Shown here: positions 55,869 through 64,000 of the stretch, piece by piece | Numbering within the stretch: position 1 is the stretch's first letter | Layout of the letters: each line of letters begins with the position of its first letter | From: Candidatus Thiovulum stygium | GTDB taxonomy: Bacteria > Campylobacterota > Campylobacteria > Campylobacterales > Thiovulaceae | Direction of reading: 5' to 3' | DNA: 64,000 nucleotides | Assembly (NCBI GenBank): GCA_021582295.1 | Contig: CP091137.1 | Location: 638,001 to 702,000 of the forward strand | Program-made: the position numbers and the translations under genes | The notes under the pieces: generated by a model | The model's input: only the letters and a program-made list of their open reading frames with translations | Database searches by the model: none | What the model was told of the DNA's origin: nothing

Positions 55869-57842
55869 TTAAAAAACTGCTTCGATACCTAATAAATTAA
55901 TAATTTGATCAGCAAACAGTGTCGATGAAATTTCGACTCTTAACGGATGTTTTAGAATCTCTTTTTCAAATCGAGTTCTCATTGATTTTGGGAAATAACT
56001 TAATAATAAATCGTTATCGATAAAGTTTTCAGCTATTTTTCGCTTTTTAAATAAAAGTTTAGAATAACTATAAATATAAGCCAGATGAGGTCTCAAAAGT
56101 CTTTCGCCATCTTTTGGCATTGCAAAAAACTCTCGTTTAAACTGTGGTAACTCTTTTTCAAGAGCTTCTATCGTTTTCCAAAATTTAGCATTCGATTGAC
56201 TTAAACGATCTTCTCGCTCTTCATCTTGAGTTAAACCGTCAGCACTATTTCGATTAAACATTAAAACTAATTCAACAACCTCATCAGTAACTGATTTCAA
56301 AATTTCACTTTTTTCAGTTTCAGAAAGATTCGTTTGTGATAATAATATTTTAATATTTACTTCATGATCACTTGTATTAACTCCAGCAGAATTATCAATA
56401 GAATCTAAATTAATTCTACCCCCATTTTTAGCATATTCGATTCGTCCAAGTTGAGAAAAACCTAAATTACCGCCTTCACAAACAGCCCAAGCTCTAAGCT
56501 CAGAACCATTAACTCTAATTTTACTATTTCCAATATCACCAATTTGAACATCTGTTTCGGTCGAACCTTTAACATAAGTTCCAACTCCACCATTAAATAA
56601 AAGCTCAACATTAGCTTTTAATAAATATTTGCCAAGTTCTTCACCAGTTAAAAACTTTTCAGAAATACTAAATTTTTGAGCTATTTCAGAACTAATTTCG
56701 ATATGAGAATCTTTTCGAGAAAAAACTCCACCACCTTTAGAAATTAAATTTCGATTATAAGCTCCCCAAGAACCATTTTCAGTTTTAAATAATCTTTCTC
56801 TTTCTATAAAAGAACTTTCAGTTTCTGGATTTGGATCAACAAAAATTTCAGAACTGCTAATAGCTCCAATTAATTTAAAATTTTTGTTCCAAAGCAGACC
56901 ATTACCAAAAACATCACCATTCATAGAACCGATACCTATAACTTCAATAATATCTTTTGATAAATCTTTTCCAGCACATAAGAAAAATTTAGCAGTTGAA
57001 GTCAAAGCACCTTTAGCAGTAATGCCTAAATCTTTATGACTAAAACCATTACTTCCACCACTTGCAAAAGCATCACCGAGCCAAAAACCGCGAGAAATCG
57101 CAATTGCATTGGCAACATCACTCATATTTGCAGTGCCTTTATCAGCAGCAACAACAAAATAAGAGTCATCGCTATCATATTTAATTATATTTTTAGCCGA
57201 AATAATATTACCATCAACGATATTATCAACTACATCTAATAAATTATTTATATATCTCGAATAAATATTTTTAAATTTATCTTTAGAGATATTTTTGCGA
57301 TCATCATTAATTAAAAATCCACCTTTGCCACCAGATGGAACAATAATTGAGTTTTTTGCATCTTGTGCAAGCATTAAAGCTTTAATTTCATTCCGAAAAT
57401 CTGATCTTTCGCTCCATCTTAAACCGCCACGGCTAACTTTAGCCATTCTTAAATGAGTTCCAGAAAATTCTTTACTATAAACCCAAATTTCGATATTTGG
57501 TTGAGGTTCGCCGATGAGATGTTTAAATTTTGAAACATCAAATTTTATCGCCAATTCATCTCGTTCAACTATAAACATATTTGTTCTTGTCGTAGCAAAA
57601 AGCATCTCAATTAATACTTTTTCGATTTCGCTTTTTGCAATATTTTTCAGCTCAAACTCAAATTTTTCGACCTCATCGTTTCGAGTTGAACTATTAAAAT
57701 CTGGCTGAAATTTAGCAATAAAATAATTTATAAAATTATGGCTAAAACTATTATTTAAATCGAATTTATAATTTTGCTTCAAAGTTGCAAAAACATATTT
57801 TTCAAAAGAGCTTAATAAAACTTCACTTTTAAATTCTCTCAA
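55869..57842 (-). CDS. NAD-glutamate dehydrogenase, short form
   Basis: The 657-residue product holds the catalytic part of the large NAD-GDH family: SRGGLRWSERSDFRNEI, the Lys-containing IVPSGGKGGF, VAADKGTANMSDVANAIA, GIGSMNGDVFGNGLL and GTYVKGSTETD. It oxidises glutamate to 2-oxoglutarate and ammonia. Typical members run to 1000-1600 residues, so the N-terminal regulatory part is absent. The frame begins 14 bases inside the end of dxs. Whether a longer ancestor was cut or this is the lineage's normal size cannot be decided here. Confidence 0.85.
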   Translation of the reverse strand: MREFKSEVLLSSFEKYVFATLKQNYKFDLNNSFSHNFINYFIAKFQPDFNSSTRNDEVEKFEFELKNIAKSEIEKVLIEMLFATTRTNMFIVERDELAIKFDVSKFKHLIGEPQPNIEIWVYSKEFSGTHLRMAKVSRGGLRWSERSDFRNEIKALMLAQDAKNSIIVPSGGKGGFLINDDRKNISKDKFKNIYSRYINNLLDVVDNIVDGNIISAKNIIKYDSDDSYFVVAADKGTANMSDVANAIAISRGFWLGDAFASGGSNGFSHKDLGITAKGALTSTAKFFLCAGKDLSKDIIEVIGIGSMNGDVFGNGLLWNKNFKLIGAISSSEIFVDPNPETESSFIERERLFKTENGSWGAYNRNLISKGGGVFSRKDSHIEISSEIAQKFSISEKFLTGEELGKYLLKANVELLFNGGVGTYVKGSTETDVQIGDIGNSKIRVNGSELRAWAVCEGGNLGFSQLGRIEYAKNGGRINLDSIDNSAGVNTSDHEVNIKILLSQTNLSETEKSEILKSVTDEVVELVLMFNRNSADGLTQDEEREDRLSQSNAKFWKTIEALEKELPQFKREFFAMPKDGERLLRPHLAYIYSYSKLLFKKRKIAENFIDNDLLLSYFPKSMRTRFEKEILKHPLRVEISSTLFADQIINLLGIEAVF

Positions 57843-59694
57843 TTTTACTCCTAATATATATACTTAATTTTTCAGGTGATAAACCTAAATTATTTTCGAC
57901 ATCTTGAGTTTTGCCGTGCGAAATAAATTCATCACCATATTCAAAACTCTCCAATTTTATACAAATATCATTTTTATTAAAAAACTCTAATATATTTGAA
58001 GCTACTCCACCGATTTTTGTACTATCGCTAAAAATAAACCATTTTTTATATTTTTGACTTAAATTTAAAAGCTGTTCGCTATCAAGCGGTTTCAAAAATC
58101 GCAAATCTAGAATAGCAATATCAAATTCTGGCAACAAATTTGCGGTTTGAACTGCTCGACCGACACCGTTACCATAACCAACAAAAATAACATTTGAGTT
58201 ACTATCTTTCAAGAAATTTGCTTTAGCTAATTCAAATTTTTTATTAACGAAATTATGTTTTAAATTATCGAGAATAAAAGAACCTCTCGGATATCGAAAA
58301 GCAATCGGAGTTGGAAAATCAGCCGAAAACCGAATTGCATCTCGAAGCGAAACCTCATCGCGAGGTGCAAAAATTGTCATATTTGGAATCGGTGACAAAT
58401 AACTCAAATCAAAAACACCTTGATGAGTTTCACCATCTTCACCAACAATACCACCTCTATCGATAGCGAAAACAACAGGTAAATTCATAAGACAAATATC
58501 ATGAATAATTTGATCATAAGCTCTTTGCAAAAATGTCGAATAGATTACACAAAAAGGTTTAAATCCCTCTTTTGCTAATGAACCCATTGAAGTTACAGCA
58601 TGTTGTTCAGCAATTGCAACATCCCAAAAACGATCTGGAAATTCATCTATTAATTTTGATAAACCTGTTCCGCTGGGCATTGCAGCCGTTACTCCAACGA
58701 TATCTTTTCGCTCTTTTGCCAATTTTAAAAGTTCGTCAGCAAAAATATCAGTTGCTGATTTTTTACCAGATTTTTTAATAATTTGACCTGTATTTATATC
58801 AAATGGTGGAACTCCATGCCAATGTTCTAAATAACCTTCAGAATAGCCGTAGCCTTTACCTTTTAAAGTTTGAGCATGAATTACAACGGGACGAGCCAAC
58901 GATTTAGCAAGTTGTAAATTTTCAATTATCGAAGCTAAATCATGACCATCGATAGGACCAATATAATCTATACCCATCTCTTCGAACATTAAACCAGGAG
59001 TAATTAATCTAAAACTTTCTTCTAATCTTTTTGCCAAATAAGTTGCACTATCAGGTAAATGAGTTAAAAAATCTTCTGTTTTTCGTTTAATTTTTTGATA
59101 AAAACGACTTGCTAAAGCTCGAGATAAAATTCTACTAATTGCTCCAATCGGTTTAGAAATACTCATTTCGTTATCATTTAAAATTATAATTACAGGATAT
59201 TTTATATCACCTAATTCATTAAGAGCTTCATAAACCATTCCAGCACTCATAGAACCATCACCAATTAAAGCAACTGGAACTCTTAAACCATCTTCATCTT
59301 TTAATCTAATAGCTTTAGCAGAACCAACAGCCAAAGAAATTGAAGTTGAGCTATGTCCAGAAACATAATAATCATGTTCTGATTCTTGAGGTTTTGTATA
59401 TCCAGCTAAACCGCCCCATTGTCTTAATGATTCAAATTCATTCCAACGACCAGTTAATAATTTATGGGCATAAGCCTGATGAGAAACATCAAAAATAAAA
59501 GGATCTTTTTTAGAATCAAAAACATGATGCATAGCAACGATGAGGTCAGTTGCTCCAAGAGTTGAACTCAAATGACCTCCATTTTTACTAACAATTTCTA
59601 AAATTCGCCTTCGAATAGCTTCAGAAACATGTTCAAGTTCTGGAATCGATAAATTCTTGATATTATTTATATAATTAAATATATTTTTATCCAT
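57829..59694 (-). CDS. dxs: 1-deoxy-D-xylulose-5-phosphate synthase
   Basis: The 621-residue enzyme has the thiamine-diphosphate site GDGSMSAGMVYEALNE, FDVSHQAYAHKLLTGR, DYIGPIDGHDL and the transketolase-like YSTFLQRAYDQIIHDI. It makes the first intermediate of the MEP pathway from pyruvate and glyceraldehyde-3-phosphate. ispG of the same pathway is 48 kb away. It lies 12 bases after terD and overlaps the dehydrogenase start. RDEVSLRD carries a GATGAGGT copy and a second copy lies antisense (TDLIVAMHH). Confidence 0.97.
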   Translation of the reverse strand: MDKNIFNYINNIKNLSIPELEHVSEAIRRRILEIVSKNGGHLSSTLGATDLIVAMHHVFDSKKDPFIFDVSHQAYAHKLLTGRWNEFESLRQWGGLAGYTKPQESEHDYYVSGHSSTSISLAVGSAKAIRLKDEDGLRVPVALIGDGSMSAGMVYEALNELGDIKYPVIIILNDNEMSISKPIGAISRILSRALASRFYQKIKRKTEDFLTHLPDSATYLAKRLEESFRLITPGLMFEEMGIDYIGPIDGHDLASIIENLQLAKSLARPVVIHAQTLKGKGYGYSEGYLEHWHGVPPFDINTGQIIKKSGKKSATDIFADELLKLAKERKDIVGVTAAMPSGTGLSKLIDEFPDRFWDVAIAEQHAVTSMGSLAKEGFKPFCVIYSTFLQRAYDQIIHDICLMNLPVVFAIDRGGIVGEDGETHQGVFDLSYLSPIPNMTIFAPRDEVSLRDAIRFSADFPTPIAFRYPRGSFILDNLKHNFVNKKFELAKANFLKDSNSNVIFVGYGNGVGRAVQTANLLPEFDIAILDLRFLKPLDSEQLLNLSQKYKKWFIFSDSTKIGGVASNILEFFNKNDICIKLESFEYGDEFISHGKTQDVENNLGLSPEKLSIYIRSKIERI

Positions 59695-59706
59695 ATATAA
59701 AAATTC

Positions 59707-60312
59707 TTATAAATATAAACTTTTTACTGTTCCAACTGTGTCGATTAATTTGCGATCTGTTGTTGGTTCGCCAATTGCTCTAAATTGCCAATTTGAACCA
59801 TCTTTATAAATTTTGCCCATAACCATTGAAACAAAACCATTAAATTTTTCGTCTTGAGCAACATCATATTGAGCTAAAAGAGTTTTATTTCCTAAACCAT
59901 CACTGATTCTAATTCGAGCATATGGAATAGTTGCAAAATCATGACCACGAAAACTATTCAAAATAAAAACAACTTGATTAACATCTCGATGTAATTGTTC
60001 TAAATTTATAGAGATAATTTCGTTATCTCGTCCATCATCACCATTTGAATCACCAACTAAATCATCTCCACTATGTTTAATAGCATTGTCTTTAGATTTT
60101 AAATTACCAAAATATATAACATCTAATATTTCGTTATTTTTATTAAAAATAGCACAACTGCCATCAAGATCAACAGACTCTTTTGATGACATTCCAAACC
60201 AACCTTTTTTTTCGATTACACCCCAGTTAAGTCCAAAATTAACTGATTTAAGTGTTTCACCACTGCTTTTTTCAAGATTTATTGCTTGACCTTTAACTAA
60301 ATTTAAAGCCAT
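59707..60312 (-). CDS. TerD family protein
   Basis: The 201-residue protein has the TerD/TerZ calcium-binding fold: NFGLNWGV near the start, SVDLDGSCAIFN, HSGDDLVGDSNGDDGRDNEIISINL with its acidic metal loops, and VFILNSFRGHDFATIPYA. Related proteins occur in tellurite-resistance and stress clusters. Here it stands alone, directly upstream of dxs, so a tellurite phenotype should not be assumed. AAGGAATTT ribosome site before the ATG. Confidence 0.9.
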   Translation of the reverse strand: MALNLVKGQAINLEKSSGETLKSVNFGLNWGVIEKKGWFGMSSKESVDLDGSCAIFNKNNEILDVIYFGNLKSKDNAIKHSGDDLVGDSNGDDGRDNEIISINLEQLHRDVNQVVFILNSFRGHDFATIPYARIRISDGLGNKTLLAQYDVAQDEKFNGFVSMVMGKIYKDGSNWQFRAIGEPTTDRKLIDTVGTVKSLYL

Positions 60313-60459
60313 TTAAATTCCTTTTGCAAAATTTATATTTTAGGAGTTTCAACAATAGAAAACCCATAGTCTTTAAATTATAGCAAACGGCAAATTAAAT
60401 ATAGACTTTAATTGTGGCAAAATTACATAAAAATTAAAAAGAAAAAGAGAAAAATAGAT

Positions 60460-61683
60460 TTGAAATTAGAAAATTTAAAAAATAAAATAGATATTTTTGA
60501 TGTAGTCATAATTGGTGCTGGAGCTAGTGGGCTTTTTTTAGCCAATATATTAAAAGATTCATTGAAAGTTGCCATATTTGAAAAAAATAAGATAGTTGGT
60601 TCAAAACTTCGTATTTCAGGTGGAGGCAAAACAAATATTTCTAATTTATATATCTCAGATGATAATTTTTTTAGTTTTAATAAAAATATAGCTATTATTT
60701 CACATAATATTAAAAAATTTGGAATCGATAAGATCTTTAAATTTTGCAAAAATAATAATTTAAATTATATAAAAGATGAAAGATTAATAAATGGAGCTAT
60801 CTTTTGTAAAAATAATATAAATTTAACAGATATTTTATTAACTAATATTCAAAAAAGCAAAAATATTAAATTAAATTTATCTCATGAAATTCTAACAATA
60901 AATAAAATAGATAATATTTTTAATGTTAGATTTAATAATATATTTGATAAAGAGGTTTTTGCTAAAAAAATAGTAATCGCTTCAGGCGGAATTTCATATT
61001 CAGATTTAATAGTTTCTGATATTTCTATAAAAATAGCTGAACAATTCAATATCAATTTTTATAAATTTACTCCTGCTCTTGTAGGTTTAACTCTTCAAAC
61101 TGAACAATTTTGGTTTAAAAATCTAAGCGGTGTTTCAATATTAGCTGAAGCAAAGATTAATAATAAAATATTAAAAGGTAGTATGCTTTTTACACATAGA
61201 GGTATATCTGGACCACTAGTTATGAATATATCATTATATTGGCAAAAAGGGGAAATTGTTCTAAATTTTCTTCCAAACTTTGTAATTAAAAATATCTTAG
61301 ATTCAAAAAAACAGGTTTCATCACTGTTACCGTTACCAAAAAATTTCATATTAGCTTTTTTAGAAACAAAAAGATTATCAGATTTTAATTTAAATAAAAA
61401 TAATATAAATATATTTGAAGAACTTGTTTATGAATTACAAAATTATAATTTTGCTCCAGCTGGAAATTTTGGTTTTTCAAAAGCTGAAGTTTCTCGAGGC
61501 GGTATAGATACAAATAGTTTAAATATAGATACTTTTGAAGTATTAAATACAAAAAATTTATATTTTATTGGTGAAGCTGTTGATGTTACTGGTGAATTGG
61601 GAGGTTTTAATTTACATTGGGCTTTTGCTTCAGCAACAAGTTGCGGAGATTCAATTTTAAATGATTTTAAAAAAAATATTTAG
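60460..61683 (+). CDS. HI0933/BaiN-type FAD-dependent oxidoreductase
   Basis: The protein (about 407 residues from the TTG at 60460, or 423 from 60412) has the FAD-binding VVIIGAGASGLFLANIL, KLRISGGGKTNISN, MLFTHRGISGPLVM, EVSRGGIDTNSLN and the C-terminal GELGGFNLHWAFASA, all of the HI0933 family. The physiological substrate is unknown for most members. I prefer the later TTG because an AAGAG stretch precedes it and the product then starts close to the FAD motif, but this is not certain. Its end overlaps the csd6-like start. Confidence 0.88.
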   Translation: MKLENLKNKIDIFDVVIIGAGASGLFLANILKDSLKVAIFEKNKIVGSKLRISGGGKTNISNLYISDDNFFSFNKNIAIISHNIKKFGIDKIFKFCKNNNLNYIKDERLINGAIFCKNNINLTDILLTNIQKSKNIKLNLSHEILTINKIDNIFNVRFNNIFDKEVFAKKIVIASGGISYSDLIVSDISIKIAEQFNINFYKFTPALVGLTLQTEQFWFKNLSGVSILAEAKINNKILKGSMLFTHRGISGPLVMNISLYWQKGEIVLNFLPNFVIKNILDSKKQVSSLLPLPKNFILAFLETKRLSDFNLNKNNINIFEELVYELQNYNFAPAGNFGFSKAEVSRGGIDTNSLNIDTFEVLNTKNLYFIGEAVDVTGELGGFNLHWAFASATSCGDSILNDFKKNI

Positions 61684-62646
61684 CATTTCACTTTTTTTAG
61701 TTTTAATTTTATATTTAGCGATCCACTTTTGGATTGTTATCGAGAAAATTGCTCAAATGATTTAGAAAATAAGGCTGAACAACTTTTACAAAGCAAAAAA
61801 TATTGGCGAGACCGATTAGCCCAATATGATACAGATTTTGGATATTATGAAAATTTAAGATATTTATTAGTCGTTGATAAAGATCAACCTTGGTTAGATT
61901 TATATGAAATTAAAAGTGGTCATTCGGTCGAAATTATAAAGACTATTGATGTTATTGTTGGAAAAAATAGTGGTCAGAAATTATATAAAGGGGATTTAAA
62001 AACTCCAACTGGTGTATATAAATTAACTGAAAGATTAAATAATTTGGATCAATTTTATGGTCCAACAGGAATTGTTATTGCTTATCCAAATGCTCTTGAT
62101 AAAGTTTTAAAACGAACTGGTAGTGGAATTTGGATTCACGGTTTTCCACTTAGAGAAGATAGAAATTTGATAACTGAAAATACAAAAGGTTGTGTTGCAA
62201 TGGAAAATGACAGAGTCTTAGATTTAGCTAATACTTTATCTAATTTAAATCAGACTCTAATTATATTAACTGATGGTCGTTTAACTAGAGTTAATAAAGA
62301 TGATTTAGCTGGTATCTTATCTGGTTTATATAGCTGGTTGGCAAGTTGGCGAGAAAGTGAATATAAAAAAAACATATCTTTTTATTCTCGCAAATTTAAA
62401 ACTATTGAAGGCAATGATATATCATGGTTGCGAGATTTAAAACAACGAATTTTTAAAGAATCAAAAGAATTAAAATTATATTTTAATAAAATAAATATAG
62501 CTCCATATCCAAATAGTGAAAATCGCAAATTATTTTATGTTTCTGGTTTATTGCAATATTCTGATGGAAAAAAATCTTTTAAAGGTTACAAAGAGTTATA
62601 TGTAGAATTGAATAATGGCTTATTCGAAATATTAATAGAAAAATAA
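61661..62646 (+). CDS. Csd6/Pgp2-like L,D-carboxypeptidase (YkuD fold), frameshifted in signal peptide
   Basis: The folded part has YLLVVDKDQPWLDLYE, KTPTGVYKL, and the YkuD catalytic motif IWIHGFP...TKGCVAM with the Cys nucleophile, followed by the extra C-terminal domain of Campylobacterota Csd6/Pgp2. The literal frame opens only at a TTG (61729) with no export signal. An ATG at 61661, inside the preceding gene, opens MILKKIFSISLFLVLILY in another frame. One more T between 61692 and 61716 joins them as LYFSDPLLDCYREN, about 328 residues with a signal peptide. Known relatives trim tetrapeptides and set helical cell shape. Confidence 0.85.
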
Positions 62647-62672
62647 AATAAATTTATATAAAAAGGAAAAAA

Positions 62673-62939
62673 ATGGAGAGTGAATTAGTAAAATTAGGTA
62701 TAGAAACTTTTAAATTATCTTTATATTTAGGTTTGCCAACTTTATTAGCTGGTATGATCATTGGTCTTATGGTTTCTATTTTTCAAGCAACAACTCAAAT
62801 AAATGAAACCACACTTTCATTTATTCCAAAAATTATCGGAGTAATTTTAATTCTTATTTTAACAATGCCCTGGATGTTAAATATGACAATTCAGTTTTCA
62901 GAAAGAATTTTTAATTATATTCCTGAATTTATAAAATAA
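62673..62939 (+). CDS. fliQ: Flagellar export apparatus subunit FliQ
   Basis: The 88-residue protein has two membrane helices with GLPTLLAGMIIGLMVSIFQATTQINE read in pieces and PKIIGVILILILTMPWMLN, the standard FliQ pattern. It forms part of the type III export gate with FliP and FliR. An AAAAGGAAAAAA ribosome site precedes the ATG. It follows the csd6-like gene by 26 bases. Confidence 0.97.
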   Translation: MESELVKLGIETFKLSLYLGLPTLLAGMIIGLMVSIFQATTQINETTLSFIPKIIGVILILILTMPWMLNMTIQFSERIFNYIPEFIK

Positions 62940-62989
62940 TGATAAAATTATAAATTTAATTTAATAATCGATGAGGTTGTTTTTTAAGC

Positions 62990-63011
62990 TGTTCGGGTCA
63001 AAGCCCGAACA
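62990..63011. terminator. Hairpin between fliQ and lysC
   Basis: TGTTCGGG (62990-62997) and CCCGAACA (63004-63011) form a perfect 8-bp stem with a 6-base loop between convergent genes. U runs beside it are weak. An intergenic GATGAGGT copy lies 13 bases to the left (62970). Confidence 0.55.
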
Positions 63012-63037
63012 AGAAAATTTATATAATTTTTTATATT

Positions 63038-64000
63038 TTATTTATCTAATTGATAAGCAGAATGTAAAGTTCTAACAGCAAGTTCGCTATATTTATCATC
63101 AATAACCATTGAAATTTTAATTTCGCTTGTGCTGATCATCATGATATTTATATTTTCTTTTGCCATTGTAGTAAAAGCTTTTGATGCTACACCAGTATGA
63201 GATTTCATTCCAACACCAACAACAGAAACTTTTGCAATATTACTATTAATTTGAATATCTCGAATTTCATGAGAATTTTTAAATTTATAGATACATTTTT
63301 CAGCTTTTGCAAGTTCGTCTCTATTAACAGTAAAATCGATATTAGTAATATTTTCACCTAAACTGCCACCGCTAGTTTGAACGATCATATCAACATTAAT
63401 ATTTGATTCTGCTAAAGCTCCGAATATTTCTGAAGCAATTCCAGGTTTATCAACAACTCCAATAAGTCCAACTCTTGCCTGATTTTTATCAAGAGCAATT
63501 CCACTAACTAAAGGTTTTTCCATTATTTTATCCTCGTGAGTAATTAAAGTTCCTTCGTTTTCATTAAAACTTGATCTCGTTACGAGATTTACATTTAATT
63601 TTTTAGCCATTTCAACAGAACGAGTTTGAAGAACTTTTGCTCCCAAACTTGCCATTTCAAGCATTTCGTCATAACTAATAACAGGTAATTTTTTTGCTTT
63701 TGGTTCTATTCTAGGATCTGTCGTATAGACACCATCAACATCAGTATAAATTTCACATAAATCAGCACCGATAGCTCCAGCAATAGCAACAGCTGATAAA
63801 TCACTACCACCACGACCGAGAGTTGTAACTCGACCTTGTTCATCAATGCCTTGAAAACCTGCAACTACAACGATAGTGCCATCTTCAATGGCTGATAAAA
63901 TAGGTTTTGGATCGATTGTTTCGATTCTAGCTTTTGTAAAATTACTATCAGTAACGATTCCTGCACCTCGACCACTTAATGATATTGCATTATGACCTTT
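63038..64000 (-). CDS. lysC: Aspartate kinase, C-terminal part
   Basis: The frame is open from the window edge at 64000 to 63038, about 320 residues, so the N-terminus is outside. It reads LSGRGAGIVTD, TLGRGGSDLSAVAIAGAIGA, EIYTDVDGVYTTDPRI and EMASLGAKVLQTRSVEMA, all standard for LysC, then two ACT domains (VGLIGVVDKPGIASEIF and KVSVVGVGMKSHTGVASKAF) that usually give feedback control by lysine or threonine. It phosphorylates aspartate for the Lys/Thr/Met branch. The ATG at 63664 is internal. Confidence 0.96.
   Translation of the reverse strand, partial: KGHNAISLSGRGAGIVTDSNFTKARIETIDPKPILSAIEDGTIVVVAGFQGIDEQGRVTTLGRGGSDLSAVAIAGAIGADLCEIYTDVDGVYTTDPRIEPKAKKLPVISYDEMLEMASLGAKVLQTRSVEMAKKLNVNLVTRSSFNENEGTLITHEDKIMEKPLVSGIALDKNQARVGLIGVVDKPGIASEIFGALAESNINVDMIVQTSGGSLGENITNIDFTVNRDELAKAEKCIYKFKNSHEIRDIQINSNIAKVSVVGVGMKSHTGVASKAFTTMAKENINIMMISTSEIKISMVIDDKYSELAVRTLHSAYQLDK

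Noticed and set aside
59707-60312. Tellurite-resistance cluster
   Set aside because: Only a single terD is present. No terA, terB, terC or terZ partners are nearby.

Overview
The window is one AT-rich stretch (roughly three quarters A+T by eye) of a chromosome that looks like a motile, respiring member of the Campylobacterota (Epsilonproteobacteria). The lineage call rests on several gene types and pairings: carA next to a DUF507 gene, a PgbA-type N-terminal domain gene upstream of flgG, BioV, an aminofutalosine-deaminase-type amidohydrolase (futalosine menaquinone route), FlhX (a free FlhB C-terminal domain), a Csd6/Pgp2-type cell-shape peptidase and CcoS of cbb3 oxidase assembly. The species cannot be fixed from the sequence. 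No rRNA, tRNA, CRISPR array, insertion sequence or prophage was seen. No gene-free stretch exceeds about 300 bases.

Layout. Bases 1-3600 are accessory: the tail of a DUF1566-type surface protein, a SulP anion transporter, an orphan HsdR-N-like nuclease domain and an unknown gene. Bases 3661-10472 are a minus-strand block: outer-membrane protein, carA, DUF507, fapA, ispG and a small membrane protein. Bases 10643-35734 are almost all plus strand: a lipoprotein, a pseudo-receiver protein, an M16 protein, a PilM/PilN-like pair, PgbA-like, flgG, panB, a PP2C-type phosphatase, bioV, ccoS, ctpA, an RND pump, nadD, an rluD-type gene, a fibronectin-III lipoprotein, flhX, ribE, a cAMP phosphodiesterase, a futalosine-pathway deaminase, a DnaJ-type protein and a ParA-type ATPase. 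Bases 35874-47982 carry thrS-infC-argS, a DUF3298 protein, nusA, a decayed glycosyl hydrolase/transferase gene, yajC-secD-secF and a coiled-coil/FGE-sulfatase protein. Bases 47989-55814 carry thyX split by an intein, a chemoreceptor, ddl, a hydrolase, a BI-1 protein and a ThiD2-like gene. Bases 55869-60312 are minus strand (short NAD-glutamate dehydrogenase, dxs, terD). Bases 60460-62939 are plus strand (HI0933-type flavoprotein, csd6-like, fliQ), and the window ends in lysC on the minus strand.

Three things stand out. (1) The octamer GATGAGGT occurs 29 times, on both strands, in several reading frames and with locally rare codons, against about 0.7 expected from base composition. It behaves like an uptake-signal or other genome-wide DNA motif. 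(2) A 310-residue intein with an HNH endonuclease sits in the ThyX signature motif. (3) About ten genes, including secD and panB, are broken by what is always a single missing base, mostly in homopolymers. Either the source sequence undercalls homopolymers or the organism tolerates slippage.

TTG and GTG start codons are unusually common, used by roughly a third of the genes. They are noted where they decide a start.
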